From: Papio anubis
Taxonomy: Eukaryota > Chordata > Mammalia > Primates > Cercopithecidae
Reading direction: 5' to 3'
DNA: 64,000 nucleotides
Assembly (NCBI RefSeq): GCF_008728515.1
Contig: NC_044988.1
Coordinates: forward strand, 30,855,159-30,919,158
The notes under the pieces: model-generated
What the model saw: only the letters and a program-made list of their open reading frames with translations
Databases searched by the model: none
Told to the model about the DNA's origin: nothing
Made by a program: the position numbers and the translations under genes
Shown: positions 26,850 through 38,085 of the stretch, in pieces
How the letters are laid out: every line of letters begins with the position of its first letter
Numbering within the stretch: position 1 is the first letter of the stretch

Positions 26850-27040
26850 CAAAATTAGGGGTCAGCAATTTTTTTCTGTAAAGGACCAAAGAGTAAATAT
26901 TTATAGTGTTGTGGGCCATATGGTCTCTGCTACAGCTACTCAATACCACGATTGTGGTGAGGGCAAAAGCAGTCATTAACAACGGTGACCATTTGGGCAT
27001 GGTCAGATTTGGCCCATAGGCTGTTTGCTAACCCTTGGTC
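26850..27040. mobile_element. Non-autonomous hAT-type DNA transposon (MER group)
   Basis: Ends 'aggggtcagcaattttttt' and 'gtttgctaacccttg' are imperfect inverted repeats of the CAGGGGT(C/T)GGCAAACT kind. Between them are 'ctgtaaaggaccaaagagta', 'gtgggccatatggtctctg' and 'gatttggcccataggctg', a well-known mammalian MER layout. It is internally deleted relative to full copies, has no transposase, and I do not assign a subfamily name. Confidence 0.7.
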
Positions 27041-28259
27041 TAAGTTATGATTTAATCTGGGAAAAGAATGGAAGAAAAGCCAGGACAAGAAAATTCTTAA
27101 TAATATCTTTTGTTTATACTTAACAATGGTTCAGACATAGACAAGGTAAGTTACAAATGTAAAGAAATGAGAAAATGATGTTTGATGCTAACAGGAAGAG
27201 AATATTGTTAAGAGAAAATACCCTGACAAGCACTCGGGTAGAGAAAGTGAGAATGTGGGAACTGGAGCTTAGGAGATCTGTTGTATTTGAGAAAGGAGGA
27301 GTAATATTCCATTCATTCCAGATAGGAATTGAAAAGACAGCGGGAGCCTAGATGAGTCTCAATACGACTCTACACTGTGAACCTCTGAATCTCCACAGGG
27401 TTATTTAACTCATAAAATGTTTAAAGTGAGTGTATTTTTTGTTTTTTAAGAAACCAGCAAAGAGACTGGGGCCTAATACCTGACTCATTTGGAGCAGACC
27501 TTAAGTATTTTGCCAGGATCTTCGAGTATAGAGACAAAGAGAATCATAAACATGTAAGCCCTAGAAACACCTCAAAATTTTAGGAAGGCCTCTGGCTGTC
27601 ACAAGCCATGGAAATGGAGTGCAGAAGCATTTAACCAGATGTCCACAGGGCAGGGGCCCCAGCTGGAACCTCTCGCAAAAACATAGAGCATATCGTGATG
27701 TAAATAACAATGATTGTAATGGTCTTATAAAGCACACCAAATACTATCTATCACAATGTTAATTAAAGTTTTTAAAGGGTCACTTACTACCCTATTCCAT
27801 TGATTATGAAGGTGTTCCTAAAATAAGAAATATAAGTTTCTGGCAATTTTACATAGTTTTCATAGAAATGTATCCAACAATTTTTCACCTTTCTAAGATG
27901 AAACTGTTTTCTTAAGTGCTCGGTTCTTTTTGTGAAAAGGTTTTTCATACATCATAGTCTGTGTGGTCACGTTTCCCAAAAGTCCATTGCCAATTTTGGT
28001 TAAAAAAAAAAAATAGGCATTAGCAAGTAACACTGGGAACTTGAAGAAAGAATGTTCATAATAATGAAAGCCATCAGATAACCCTTCCACAGAATATTGA
28101 CACATAAATGCATGTGTTCTCTTCTCTGAGAATGAATGCTGCTAAGAGTGCTATGGTCAGCTGTGTGCTCACGTATACTGGCATATACTTGGCACATCAT
28201 ATTCTTGGCTGCAGGATTGGAGTGAGCCACTGCTAATGATGGCTGAAGAAAACATTCCG
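27041..28259. other. Unassigned non-coding sequence
   Basis: I see no gene or firmly named repeat. An A11 run lies near 28003-28013. Short minus-strand frames (27893-28105, 28000-28230) have no domain. Confidence 0.4.
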
Positions 28260-28500
28260 GAATGTCTTTATTTTATAGGAAAGGCACTGTGATAGAGATA
28301 AAAGACGTCTTACTAGGAAATGGGTAGTCTGAATTTGAGCCTGAACTCTGCTGCTTCTTACTCTATACTCAAGGTTTAACTAGATTTTTGAGGGTCTCAA
28401 TTTCATCACTTGCAACATGGCGATAACGCCTATTCTTCACGTGTCACCTGGTTGTTATCAGAAGTAAGTGAGAAAGGTAGGCAGAAAAAGCTTTACAAAT
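28260..28500 (+). repeat. MIR SINE fossil
   Basis: A sense MIR with a near-complete layout: 'tctgaatttgagcctgaact', 'ctgctgcttcttactcta', 'gggtctcaatttcatcact' and 'gttatcagaagtaagtgag'. It is diverged but in order. Confidence 0.65.
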
Positions 28501-28879
28501 CGATGAAGATATGGAAGTTCTTTTAAATTGATATTTTAGATGATATTGTAATTCATTGTTAGGTATTTTAAATATGTTTTCAGATTTCACTTAATAGAAT
28601 TCAAGCATGAATCGACTGAGTATGTGTGTTATCCATATATCAATAATATATGTTAAACATAATCTTTGCTTCAAGTTTCTTCTCCTGACATTACTTACTC
28701 TCTGCAAACTGACAATGAACCAAATGAAAGCAAATGGCAAGTTGTGCATTGTATGTTGGACATTGTTGCTCACCTCCCCAAGGGCCATCCACCCCCTTCT
28801 GCCTCCCTTGTTAACAGCACCCAGATTTTATTCATATATCTGTATCTAGACTCACATCTTTACTCCCCATTTCAAGGAT

Positions 28880-29550
28880 AACTATTGATTCATCAAAGCC
28901 AATCATTAACCTCATTCTTTGCCAGTGACCAACTAAGAGGTGGACACGTAACTCAGAACTATTGAATGCATAATGATAACACTTACTGAGCACTTACTAT
29001 AGGCCAGGCACTTTTCCAAGTACTTTGCATGTATTAATGCTAATCTTAACGACAACCCTTTCAGGTAGGTTATATGACTATCTTAGTTATACAGTTGAGG
29101 AAATTAAGAGCTGGAGAGACAAAAATACTTACCCAAGGAAGGAATTGAGCCAGGATACAAACCTAGGCAGCATAGTTTCAGAGCCCATGGGTATTCCATA
29201 CTGATGGGAAAATCTCCTTACGGTTTCTGGGAAAGGTCTCTTCACCGACAAAAAAGAGTTATACAGGAGATGGCCTGTTTCCTGCTGGATGTCTGAAGAT
29301 TGCATGTGATGCCTGGAATAATGGCAGCCATCTTGTGATGAGGGGAGCTTAGCTCATACACTGAGGATAACTGAGTAGAAAGATAAAAAACATTGTGTTG
29401 AAACACTGAACTTGCAATCTCTGTAGCTTGCCTACTTCAGTACTTCTTCTTAAATGAAGTAATACATTTTTATCTGTGTTTAAACAATTTTGATTTGGAG
29501 GTTTCTATTACTTGCAGTCAATCCCATCCCAGCTGACCTAATACAGGCAT
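28880..29550. repeat. Ancient repeat split by a MIR
   Basis: The left part (28880-28965) has 'gccaatcattaacctcat' and 'ggtggacacgtaactcag'. The right part (29200-29550) has 'aatggcagccatcttgtgat' and ends 'ttctattacttgcagtcaa'. Together they match a dispersed mammalian repeat layout that I recognise but cannot name. The MIR at 28966-29195 lies between them. Family assignment needs a repeat library. Confidence 0.4.
28966..29195 (-). repeat. MIR SINE fossil
   Basis: An antisense MIR with 'actgagcacttactatagg', 'ccaggcacttttccaagta', 'gttgaggaaattaagagct' and 'ggaattgagccaggatac'. It appears to interrupt the older repeat on both sides. Confidence 0.8.
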
Positions 29551-30057
29551 GCAAAGAGGTATGGTTATGCTATATTCCACAGAATGATTGCCCTCCTTCT
29601 AAAGTAGCAATGTAGCATCACTAGAAATATGTCAGAGATGCTAAAAAGAAATTTCAACTTTGAGAGAGTAGATTAGACAAAATGATGCAAAATCGTTTCC
29701 AATTCTAGGTTGTCTACTTCAGTGAAATTCTGGTTTTCCCTATGGAGTAGGATAATTAAGATGGAAAGTATTAAAATACAATTGAACAACTTTTTGGAGG
29801 GAAATGTAAATATTTAGAAGATAAATGAAGAACAAGATAAATTCACAGAACTTTAGGCAAATCCTTTGGTTCAATCAAGGAACGGAGACTAAAAGTAAAT
29901 TGGACATTAAGAATAAGCCAGCTGACTTTGGGAATTTTCTTCCTCAGTTCCATCCACAAAAATCAAGCAAACAAAATTCCTAGCCTCTATATTAACTGTC
30001 TACATAGTTCTTTTTTCCATTTACCTCCTTAGAAGAAAAGCTTTTAACTTTTCCCTG

Positions 30058-32108
30058 GGAGACATGCCTTTGCTTCTTCTTTGCCTTCCACCATAATTGT
30101 GAGCCCTCCCCAACCATGTGGAACTGTGAGTCTATTAAACCTCATTCCTTTATAAATTACAAAGTCTTGGGTAGTTCTTTATAGCAGCATGAGAACAGAC
30201 TAATCCAGAAAATTGGTACCACAGAGAGTGAGGCACTGCTGTAAAGATACTGGAAAAGGTGGAAGTGAATTTGGAACTGGGTAACAGGCAGAGGTTGGAA
30301 CCATCTGGAGGGCTCAGAACAAGATAGGAAAATGTGGGAAAGTCTGGAACTTCCTAGAGACTTACTGAATGGCTTTGACCAAAATGCTGATAGTGATATG
30401 GACAGTAAGGTTCAGTCTGAGGTGGTCTCAGATGGAGATGAGGAACTTGTTGGGAACTAGAAAAAAGATCACTCTTGCTATACAAAGAGACTGGCAGCGT
30501 TTTGCTCCTGCCCTAGAGATCTGTGAAACTTTGAACTTGATAGAGATGATTTAGGCTATCTGGTGAAGGAAATTTCTGAGCAGCAAAGCATTCAGGTGGA
30601 AGCAGAGCATAAAAGTTTGGAAAATTTGCAGTCTGACAATGCAATAGAAAAGAAAAAAACATTTTCTGGGGAGAAATTCAAGCCTGCTGCAGAAATTTGC
30701 ATAAGTAACAAGGACCCCAGTGTTAATCACCAAGACAATGGGGAAAATGTCTCCAGGGTATGCCAGAGATCTTGTAGGCAGCCCCTCTCATCATGGGCCA
30801 GAGGCCTAGGAGGAAAAAAATGGTTTCATGGGCTGAGCATAGGGTAGGGCCCCCCTGCTATGTGCAGTCTAGGGACTTGGTGCTCTGCTCCCAGCTGTGC
30901 CAGCCATGGCTAAAAGGGGCCAAGGTACAGCTCAGGCCATGGCTTCAGAGCATGCAAGCCCCAAGCCTTGGCAGCTTCCACATACTCTTGAGTCTGTGTG
31001 TGCACAGAAGTCAAGAATTGAGGTTTGGGAACCTCCACCTAGATTTCAGAGGATGCATGGAAATGCCTGGATGTCCAGGCAGAAATTTGCTACAGAAGTG
31101 GGGCCTTCCTGGAGAACCTTTGTTAGGGCAGTGCAGAACGGAAATGTGGGGTCAGAGTCCCCATACAGAGTTCCCACCGAGGCACTGCCTAATAGAGCTA
31201 TGAGAAGAGGGCCGCTGTCCTCCAGACCCTAGAATGGTAGATCCACTGACAGCTTGCACCATGTACCTGGAAAAGCCACAGACAACACAAGCCCATGAAA
31301 GCAGCTGGGAGGGGGACTGTACCCTGCAAAGCTATAGGGGAAGAGCTACCCAAGGCTGTGGGAATCCACCTCTTGCATCAGCATGATCTGAATGTGAGAC
31401 ATAGAGTCAAAGGAGATTATTTCAGAACTTTAAGGTTTAGCTACTGCCTTGTTGGATTTTGTACTTGCATGGGGCCTGCAGCTCCTTCATTTTGGCCAAT
31501 TTCTCTCATTTGGAATAAGTGTATTTACCCAATGCCTGTACTCCCATTGTATTTAGGAAGTAACTAACTTGCTTTTGATTTTAAAGGCTCATAGGTGGAA
31601 GTGGCTTGCCTTGTTTCAGATGAGACTTTGGACTGTGGACTTTTAAGTTAATGCTGAAATGAGTTAAGACTGGGGAACTGTTGGGAAGGCATGATTGGTT
31701 TTGAAATATGAGGACATGAGATTTGGGAGGGGCCAGGGGCAGAATGATATGGTTTGGCTATGTTCCCACCCAAATCTCATCTTGAACTGTAGCTCCCATA
31801 ATTCCCACATGATGTGAAAGGGACCGAGTGGGAGGTAATTAAATCATAGGGGCAGGTCTTTCCTATGCTGTTCTCATGAAAATGAACAAGTCTCATGAGA
31901 TCTGATGGTTTTATAAAGGGGAGTTCCCCTGCCCACGCTCTCTTGCCTGCTGCCATGTAAAACATGCATTTGCTTCTCCTTTGCCTTCCACCATGGTTGT
32001 GACGCTTCCCCAGCCATGTATAACTGTGAGTCCATTAAACCTCTTTCCTTTATAAATTACCCAGTCTTGAGTATGTCTTTATTAGTAGTGTGAGAACAGA
32101 CTAATACA
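30058..32108 (+). mobile_element. THE1-type MaLR element, 5' LTR truncated
   Basis: This is a defective endogenous LTR element (ERVL-MaLR, THE1 group) with three parts. A 5' LTR remnant at 30058-30207 keeps only the last ~150 bp. The internal region at 30208-31744 begins 'gaaaattggtaccac'. A complete 3' LTR lies at 31745-32108, preceded by a purine-rich tract (about 31718-31744). The internal region carries no intact protein. Frames such as 30793-31203 and 30897-31232 (plus) overlap each other and show no gag or pol motif, as is normal for THE1, which lacks pol. The element is dead. Confidence 0.9.
31745..32108 (+). repeat. THE1 3' LTR
   Basis: A complete LTR of 364 bp opens 'tgatatggtttggctatg' and ends 'cagactaataca'. 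It keeps 'aaatctcatcttgaactgt', the TATA-like 'gttttataaaggggagt' region near 31909-31925, and 'ccattaaacctctttccttt'. The corresponding part of the 5' LTR (30060-30207) aligns to 31960-32108 with modest divergence. Confidence 0.9.
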
Positions 32109-32694
32109 CATAACAGCAGGAAGATGTAATATTAGAGAAATATCAAAGCTTCTTCAAATAGTCCCTAAATTTAATTAAATCCAATCAATCTCAATGTATT
32201 TTTTTGAAACTTGTTGATGACCTAGGGTTCACATGAAATCAAAACAAAATGACAAAGAAAAAAGCAGAAAAGTTTGAGAGATTAGAGTAATGAGAGGGCC
32301 TTTTCATTAAGATACTAAAGTGTGCTACAAATCTATAATTATCAGAATAATATGGCACTGATGCCATCTTCTAAATGTGAATTATTTTTCTCTCCTTCTT
32401 TGCCTACCATAATCCTAACCTGCTGAAAAGTATCCTTTTCCAGGAGACTTTCTCATAGCTCCCAATCTGGAAGTCACTACCCATAATATGTTTGCTCTTC
32501 TTTCTGGCCATTAATTTCATACTCTTGGCTATATATAAAAAAAAAATCTACTTGCCTTTTCTGCCACAGAGTTTTAATTCCTTTGGTTTCATCATCTTTA
32601 CTTGAATATGTTTATACCTACGAGATAACAACGGTTGTTTTCAATATCATCTGTGGCAGAGGACAGTATGAGATTTAATAACATAATGATGCCA
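32109..32694. other. Unassigned non-coding sequence
   Basis: AT-rich sequence between the THE1 element and a hAT fossil, with nothing recognisable. Confidence 0.4.
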
Positions 32695-32862
32695 AAGCAT
32701 CAAAGTTAGGTCTGAGGACCACCAGCAGCAGCAGTACCTGGAAGCTTAGACATGCAGAATTGAGGGCCCCATCCCAGACACACTGAATCAGTAGGTGCAT
32801 TTTAACATGATCTTCAGATGATTTGTATGCACATTAAATTTTGAGAGGCACTTCCCTAAAGA
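32695..32862. mobile_element. Non-autonomous hAT-Charlie-type element (MER20-like)
   Basis: The layout 'gtctgaggaccaccagcagc', then 'cctggaagcttagacatgca', then 'gaatcagtaggtgcatttta', and a degenerate 'ttgagaggcact' end, fits the short MER20/MER5-like group. It encodes no protein, and the terminal inverted repeats are eroded. Confidence 0.6.
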
Positions 32863-33204
32863 ATTACATGGAATGAAAATATTTCGTAACTCTCCTAAAG
32901 CAATCAGACATAGTTGGATATCTTCCTGTGTTATAAGCAAATAGAATTATTCACATTTTATGTTTCCTTGATCGGCAAAAATTTAGTGACATTAAAAAAA
33001 GTGCACTAAAGAAATCTGGGTTCAGGCGATGGGATAAGTCTAATGAGAAAGGCAGATGGAGAGGGCATGTACAGGGGATTGTGAAGGCAGCAGTTTATAA
33101 CTTGGGAATGATTTGATACTTGGTTTACTCCCTCTACAGGGCTTTCTAATTTATTTTCCCAACCTGATCTTTTTACTAAGATATTTTTCTTTTCCATCAC
33201 CCAC

Positions 33205-33450
33205 CTAATCTACATTTTAACCTGAGCTACTCTGATCTCACCTCCAACTCATTATCTTCTTGACAAAACCAGTCATTCCTCATGAGGTCCCCATTTCTAC
33301 CATCCTAAGCCTCAGTCCCCAGATCATCCACTACAATGTAAGTTCCGTAAAAGCACACAGTGGCTGTCTGGTTCACTTGCTCTGTATCTGGAGAACAGAA
33401 TAGCACCGGGTATATAGTAAGTGTTAAACAATAGAATTCAATGCATGAAT
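33205..33450 (+). repeat. L2 LINE fossil, 3' end
   Basis: This sense L2 tail has 'actacaatgtaagttccgta', 'acttgctctgtatctggaga', 'agcaccgggtatatagtaag' and 'gttaaacaatagaattcaat'. The order and spacing fit the L2 3' end. Confidence 0.65.
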
Positions 33451-33879
33451 CCAAGCATAACAATTTGGAAAACTTTTAATCCCCCGGACCCTTCCATTAA
33501 TTTACAATCAATTCCCACATCTCCTGGGAACAGTGCTTATTTTGCCCTGAAAGTTCCTTTAAGTTTATTTTTATTGTATTGCCACCATCGCTATGACCAC
33601 TTCATGCCTGGACTATCATAGTAAAATCTGAGACACTCTCTCTGTCTCCTTTCTCTGATTCTTTTCTAATTTATATCCAAGTAGCATGTTACAGTCCATT
33701 ATTGCCAGACTCTTTACTCTGGCATTCAATTCTTCAGAGTCCAAATCCAAGTTTCCTTCCTGGTCTTGTTTTATGACTTCCCAAAGGGAACCTTTCTTTT
33801 TAACTAAGATGATGTACTCATGCATCTTTACTTTGCACTCCCTGATATAGTCTATTTCCTCAAAGTAAAATATTCCTCC

Positions 33880-34085
33880 CTATTACATTTTCCTATTAAA
33901 TCCTACCCATTCCTTAAGACTTGGCTCTTCACACATTTTCAGCAAAACATAATACTTGACCACTCTAATCTGGCATGAGTTATCATTGACTCATTCCCAG
34001 GGATATCAAGTGATATCTCCTTGGAGCTCTCATGACAGGCATTATCTATAATGCCCAACACTTACTATGTATATTTCTTTGAACA
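33880..34085 (+). repeat. Possible L2 LINE fragment
   Basis: It contains 'cattccttaagacttggctc', then 'gagttatcattgactcattc', then 'gcattatctataatgcccaa'. The similarity is weak; it could equally be unique sequence. Confidence 0.3.
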
Positions 34086-34139
34086 TATATCCTTCTGCAT
34101 ATGTATTGTACATATGGGTAAATGAAGAGGTCAAGTTAG

Positions 34140-34640
34140 GCAAACCTGGGATTAAAGTTTCTCTCTACCATGTAGTAATAATGTAATGTTTGGCATTGTA
34201 CTACCCCTCTCTGGGTCTGTTTATTCTTTAAAAAAGTACCTAACTTATAGGATTTAGATAATTAAAATCAACTGCATTTTTTTTTTAGATGGAGTCTTGC
34301 TCTGTTGCCCAGGCTGGAGTGCAGTGGCACAATCTCAGTTTACTGCAACTTCCGCCTCCCAGGTTCAAGAGACTCTCCTGCCTCAGCTTCCCAAGTAGCG
34401 GGGATTACAGGTGCTGGCCACCATGCCTGGCTAATTTTCATATTTTTAATAGAGACGGGGTTTCACTATGTTGTCTAGGCTGGTCTTGAACTCCTGATCT
34501 CAGGTGATCAGCACCCCTTCTTGGCCTCCCAAAGCCCTGGAATTACAGGTGTAAGCCACCGTGCCTGGCCTCAACTGCATATTTTAAAAAGCTCTTAGCA
34601 AAGTGTCTGGCATACTCAACAATATTGGCATCTTTTCCCC
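34140..34640 (+). repeat. MIR SINE fossil interrupted by an Alu
   Basis: The left part (34140-34267) has a degenerate 'aaacctgggattaaag' and 'cctctctgggtctgttta'. The right part (34581-34640) completes the tail with 'gctcttagcaaagtgtctgg'. The Alu at 34278-34570 sits exactly between, with its target duplication taken from MIR sequence. Confidence 0.65.
34278..34570 (-). mobile_element. AluS-type SINE, antisense
   Basis: An antisense Alu begins with the complement of the A-tail (T run), then 'gatggagtcttgctctgttg', and ends 'accgtgcctggcc'. A perfect 10-bp target duplication, tcaactgcat, lies at 34268-34277 and 34571-34580. The plus-strand frame at 34289-34489 is an antisense-Alu frame and not a gene. 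Confidence 0.95.
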
Positions 34641-34984
34641 AGAGCCCCTTCCTATGGTTGAAGCTACTGTTTATCCTTGTATATTTCAGCAGATCAAAAT
34701 ATTTACTTATTCACTGGTGAATTGATAAAGATTAATATTGGATATCAATATAGACTTTCCACTGAAGGATTTTGAAAGAAAAATTTTCTACTTTTTGGAC
34801 AGCAGTAGACACTCTTCTCTTTGCTAAAGGTACTGGCAGGGGGAGTATGTAAAAGAGAGACAAAAGGTAGACACTGTATTAGAGTCCTATCTTAATTACT
34901 TACTATGTCTTTGATAGCATGTCTTATAAGAGGGTGTAGTTTTATCATTAAACTACCCTGAGAAATAGAATATGTTGCAGAGCA

Positions 34985-35105
34985 ATTTCACTGTGTAATC
35001 TTAGACAAGCAGGTTAGCCTCTCTAAGACTATCTTCCCTATTTAACAATAAGATTACAGCAGGTGACCCCTAAAGTCCCCTTGGAATGCTACAAGGATAT
35101 CGTTA
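34985..35105 (+). repeat. Probable MIR fragment
   Basis: It has 'ttcactgtgtaatcttagac', then 'gcctctctaagactatcttc', and a 'gcaggtgacccctaaagtcc' tail seen in some MIR subtypes. Confidence 0.5.
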
Positions 35106-35829
35106 CTTTGCTGTGCAATACCAAGATTGCATTATCTCCTTTATCATTCATCTATGTAGCAGCCCTAAGAAATATTCTTTCTCTAACTAATGAATTATTA
35201 TGAGACTCATTTCAGATTATAGAGTAATAATTCTAATGATTATAAGATACTAGGTTGTAATTCAATTATTATTAAACCCCAGCATTTTCACATTAACTCT
35301 GAAAAAAGTATGATGTCTTATAACAGTAAGTGATAACAATACTGAGTTTTACTTTACTTTGGAAAAAGGCAGATTATTACACAGAGGTTGAGCAACTCAC
35401 TCAAAATTAACTACTAGCCTCTTGACCAAAATAAAGATAACCCATGGGTTTCCTAATTTCTACTTCTTAATTTTACTAAACACAACACATGTCTTTGAAG
35501 CATGAGAATCAGAATATTTTAATATGGTAATTGTCAAATATGCCAAAGTTCACATAAGATACTATTGCTTTTTATTCAGCAATACAAAAAAAAAAAAGAT
35601 TTGCTGTTGGGTCTCATGCATGTCCTGACTTGACAGGTGATATTGTGTTTAAAATGCATGTATTTCTAGAAAATCAACATCCATGCTCTAGGTGACACAG
35701 ATGAAGCGGCATGTCTACACTTGCCTTTTGACACAGATCTGTTGGAGTGAGTGTGTGTGTGTCTAAAACATTAAATTGATATTTTTTTCCCATCAACCTT
35801 ATTTCAGTATTCTCTTTAAGGACTGATAA
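35106..35829. other. Unassigned AT-rich sequence
   Basis: I see no gene or named repeat. An A12 run lies near 35586-35597 and a short GT run near 35750-35762. Confidence 0.4.
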
Positions 35830-36114
35830 GGTCAGGCGTGGTGGTTCATGCCTGTAATCCCAGCACTTTGGGAGGCCGAGGCGGGCGGATCACCTGAGCT
35901 CGGCACTTTGAGACCAGCCTGACCAACATGGAGAAACCCTCTCTCTACTAAAATTACAAAATTAGCTGGGTGTGGTGGCGCATGCCTGCATAATCCCTGC
36001 TACTCAGGAGGCTAAGGCAGGAGAATAGCTTGAACCTGGGAGGCGGAGGTTGCGGTGAGCCGAGATCACACCATTGCACTCCAGCCTGGGCAACAATAGT
36101 GAAACTCTGTATCC

Positions 36115-36140
<26 letters not shown>
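35830..36140 (+). mobile_element. AluS-type SINE with target duplication
   Basis: A full-length sense Alu starts 'ggtcaggcgtggtggttcat'. It has a left-monomer change ('ctgagctcggcactttgag'), a right-monomer insertion ('gcctgcataatccc'), and an uninterrupted A-tail of about 26 bases (36115-36140). Target duplications are 35818-35829 (aaggactgataa) and 36139-36150 (aagaactgataa), with one mismatch. Confidence 0.95.
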
Positions 36141-36147
<7 letters not shown>

Positions 36148-36179
36148 TAAAAGGCCAGTTTAAGGTCATTTTGTGTCGT

Positions 36180-37330
36180 GGCTGTGGCTGTGACTATTCA
36201 CTCCGTGTCCCATGACCCCAGAAAATCTTCAGCAGCAGCCTGAGTCCTCAGGCTTCAGTAAGAGACTGCTGAACAAGCTGCATGAAATATGTGGGCCTTT
36301 AGACCAATCTGCAACCCCAAGTTCAGCAACAATGGATTTGGGAGCTGGGCAGTTCATTTCCTGTGAAACCCCAGTCACTATCTTTTCAGCAGAAGTTTGG
36401 CCTTTCCCATCTCATCTGTATCTGTATTGAAGCAGAGTCTAGATATGGCTTCCCCTGGGAGTTTGTGGAAGATATACTCTGCACATGCAGAACTTCCTGG
36501 GTCAGTATTCCTCCCATTGCAGACACACTGGGAGCTCCCTTACTTTACACAAGATTACAGTATCTGTATAACACAGGCACATAGGTGACCACCTGTGCCA
36601 CAGAAACACAGGTCCACAGAAGATGCCCCTGTGAGAGGCCAGTGATCAGCCCTGGGGTTGATAACCACCAAAACTGAGGCTTCTTGAAAGCTCTTTGGAT
36701 CTGGTTAAACAGGGTTCAGTATTTAATTGCTCAGCAATGGATGAGTCTCTGCTGGCAACAGCAACCTCAGAACAGCACTTTGACTGGCATTCATGGAGGA
36801 CAAGTCATGACATCAGTTCTGTTTTCAATGACAACAAAGGCCCAAGCTGCCATCAGAAGCATCTCCCAGCTTCTTTGAGTGGTCTGAAGCTTTATTCTAT
36901 AGATACAGGGTTTCATCTAAAAGTCAAGCCAGGTACCAACCAAGTAGCTTCTGCAGCAAGGAAGTGGAGGACAATCTCCTTCTTCATCTGCAGGACAAGG
37001 GCTCTTGATATTGTGATGATTTCCCTTTAAGTTTATTCAGGAATCAAGGACCACACCACACGAGCCCTTCAGGCAGTGTGGAAAGGCTTTGATTTGTTTT
37101 CGTTCACTTAACTTGTACAGTGCTCCCAGCAGGTTTGAGCGAAACCTGAGATTCTTACTGAGGTAGAGGACCAGACAAATCAGTTTGACCTTGGATCATG
37201 CACCCTTAGCTTTAATGGTAGAATCTGGTGATAGAGACTAGAAACACCATCACATTCATAAGACCCTATCAGGATTTAACTGTATCTTAGAACCAACCAG
37301 AAAAAATGTTTAATAGAGAATTCTTGCACT
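36180..37330 (+). other. Unexplained mRNA-like stretch, possible degraded processed sequence
   Basis: After the Alu the base composition becomes balanced and less AT-rich, and several overlapping plus-strand frames follow one another. One at 36212-36430 opens with ATG and a Q/E/S-rich start (MTPENLQQQPESSGFSKRLL). It is followed, with frame changes, by 36363-36584 or 36397-36588, and then 36695-37030. This stepwise pattern suits an old retrocopy with frameshifts. I do not recognise the protein, see no clear A-tail or target duplications, and chance or an unnamed transposon remains possible. Confidence 0.3.
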
Positions 37331-37944
37331 GTCCTTAGAGATCCTTGGACCAGAATGCAGAAAGGAGGGCACCATTCTGTGATTTTCCTCTGCAACTGGG
37401 GATCAGATCATGTATTTGCTGGAGGAAACAATAACTTGGCAAACTCTCTCTCCTCTCTTTCCATGTGCTAGGCAAGTGATGAAAGAGGAGTGAGGCTGAC
37501 TTCAGCTCTGTCACAGATGTTGACTCACCACTGGTCTGCCTTCTCTCTCCCTTGCCACTCCCTTCTGCCAAAGTTAGCATGCTGGATCAGTAGGATGCAA
37601 AGCTGCGCATGACCCTTTTTGGGGCTGGACACTGTCATCTGGCCAGATAAACTAACAGGCTAGCAAATCCAGCTGGGGCTGGTTGTACTTTGCCCACGTC
37701 TGTTGCAGCATATGGTGCGTTCACTTGAAGTGACTGACAGAGCTATTTAACTTTGCAGTTTGTTTGTCTGATGCCCCTACCCAAATACCACACATACTGT
37801 CACATATTGGTGAACAGTCTTCAGTGTGGTTGCAATTCATGGCTATCATAAGGGGAATACTTTAAAATTGGATTTGAGCTCCATAGTTCCTAAGATGGCA
37901 GAGCTGGACAGAAACATTTGGAGACATACCCTTTAATTGGCCCC
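37331..37944. other. Unassigned non-coding sequence
   Basis: No gene or named repeat is recognised. An 81-codon minus-strand frame at 37335-37580 has no domain. Confidence 0.35.
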
Positions 37945-38085
37945 ATACATTTATACAGAAAGAAATTGAAGCAGAAAGATTGAGTGACTCCCGCAAGGAC
38001 TCACACAGCCAGTTAGTATTAGGACTAGAGCTAGAACCTTCGACCCTGACTTCCAACTCAGTGCTTTTTCCAGCTCAGGCTGTTC
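37945..38085 (-). repeat. MIR SINE fossil
   Basis: An antisense MIR segment with 'gaaattgaagcagaaagatt', 'cacacagccagttagtatta' and 'cttccaactcagtgcttttt', which is the complement of the MIR 5' and core region. Confidence 0.7.

Noticed and set aside
30793..31232. Overlapping plus-strand frames as a retroviral gene
   Set aside because: They lie in the THE1 internal region in competing phases and show no gag or pol motif. MaLR elements of this type lack pol.
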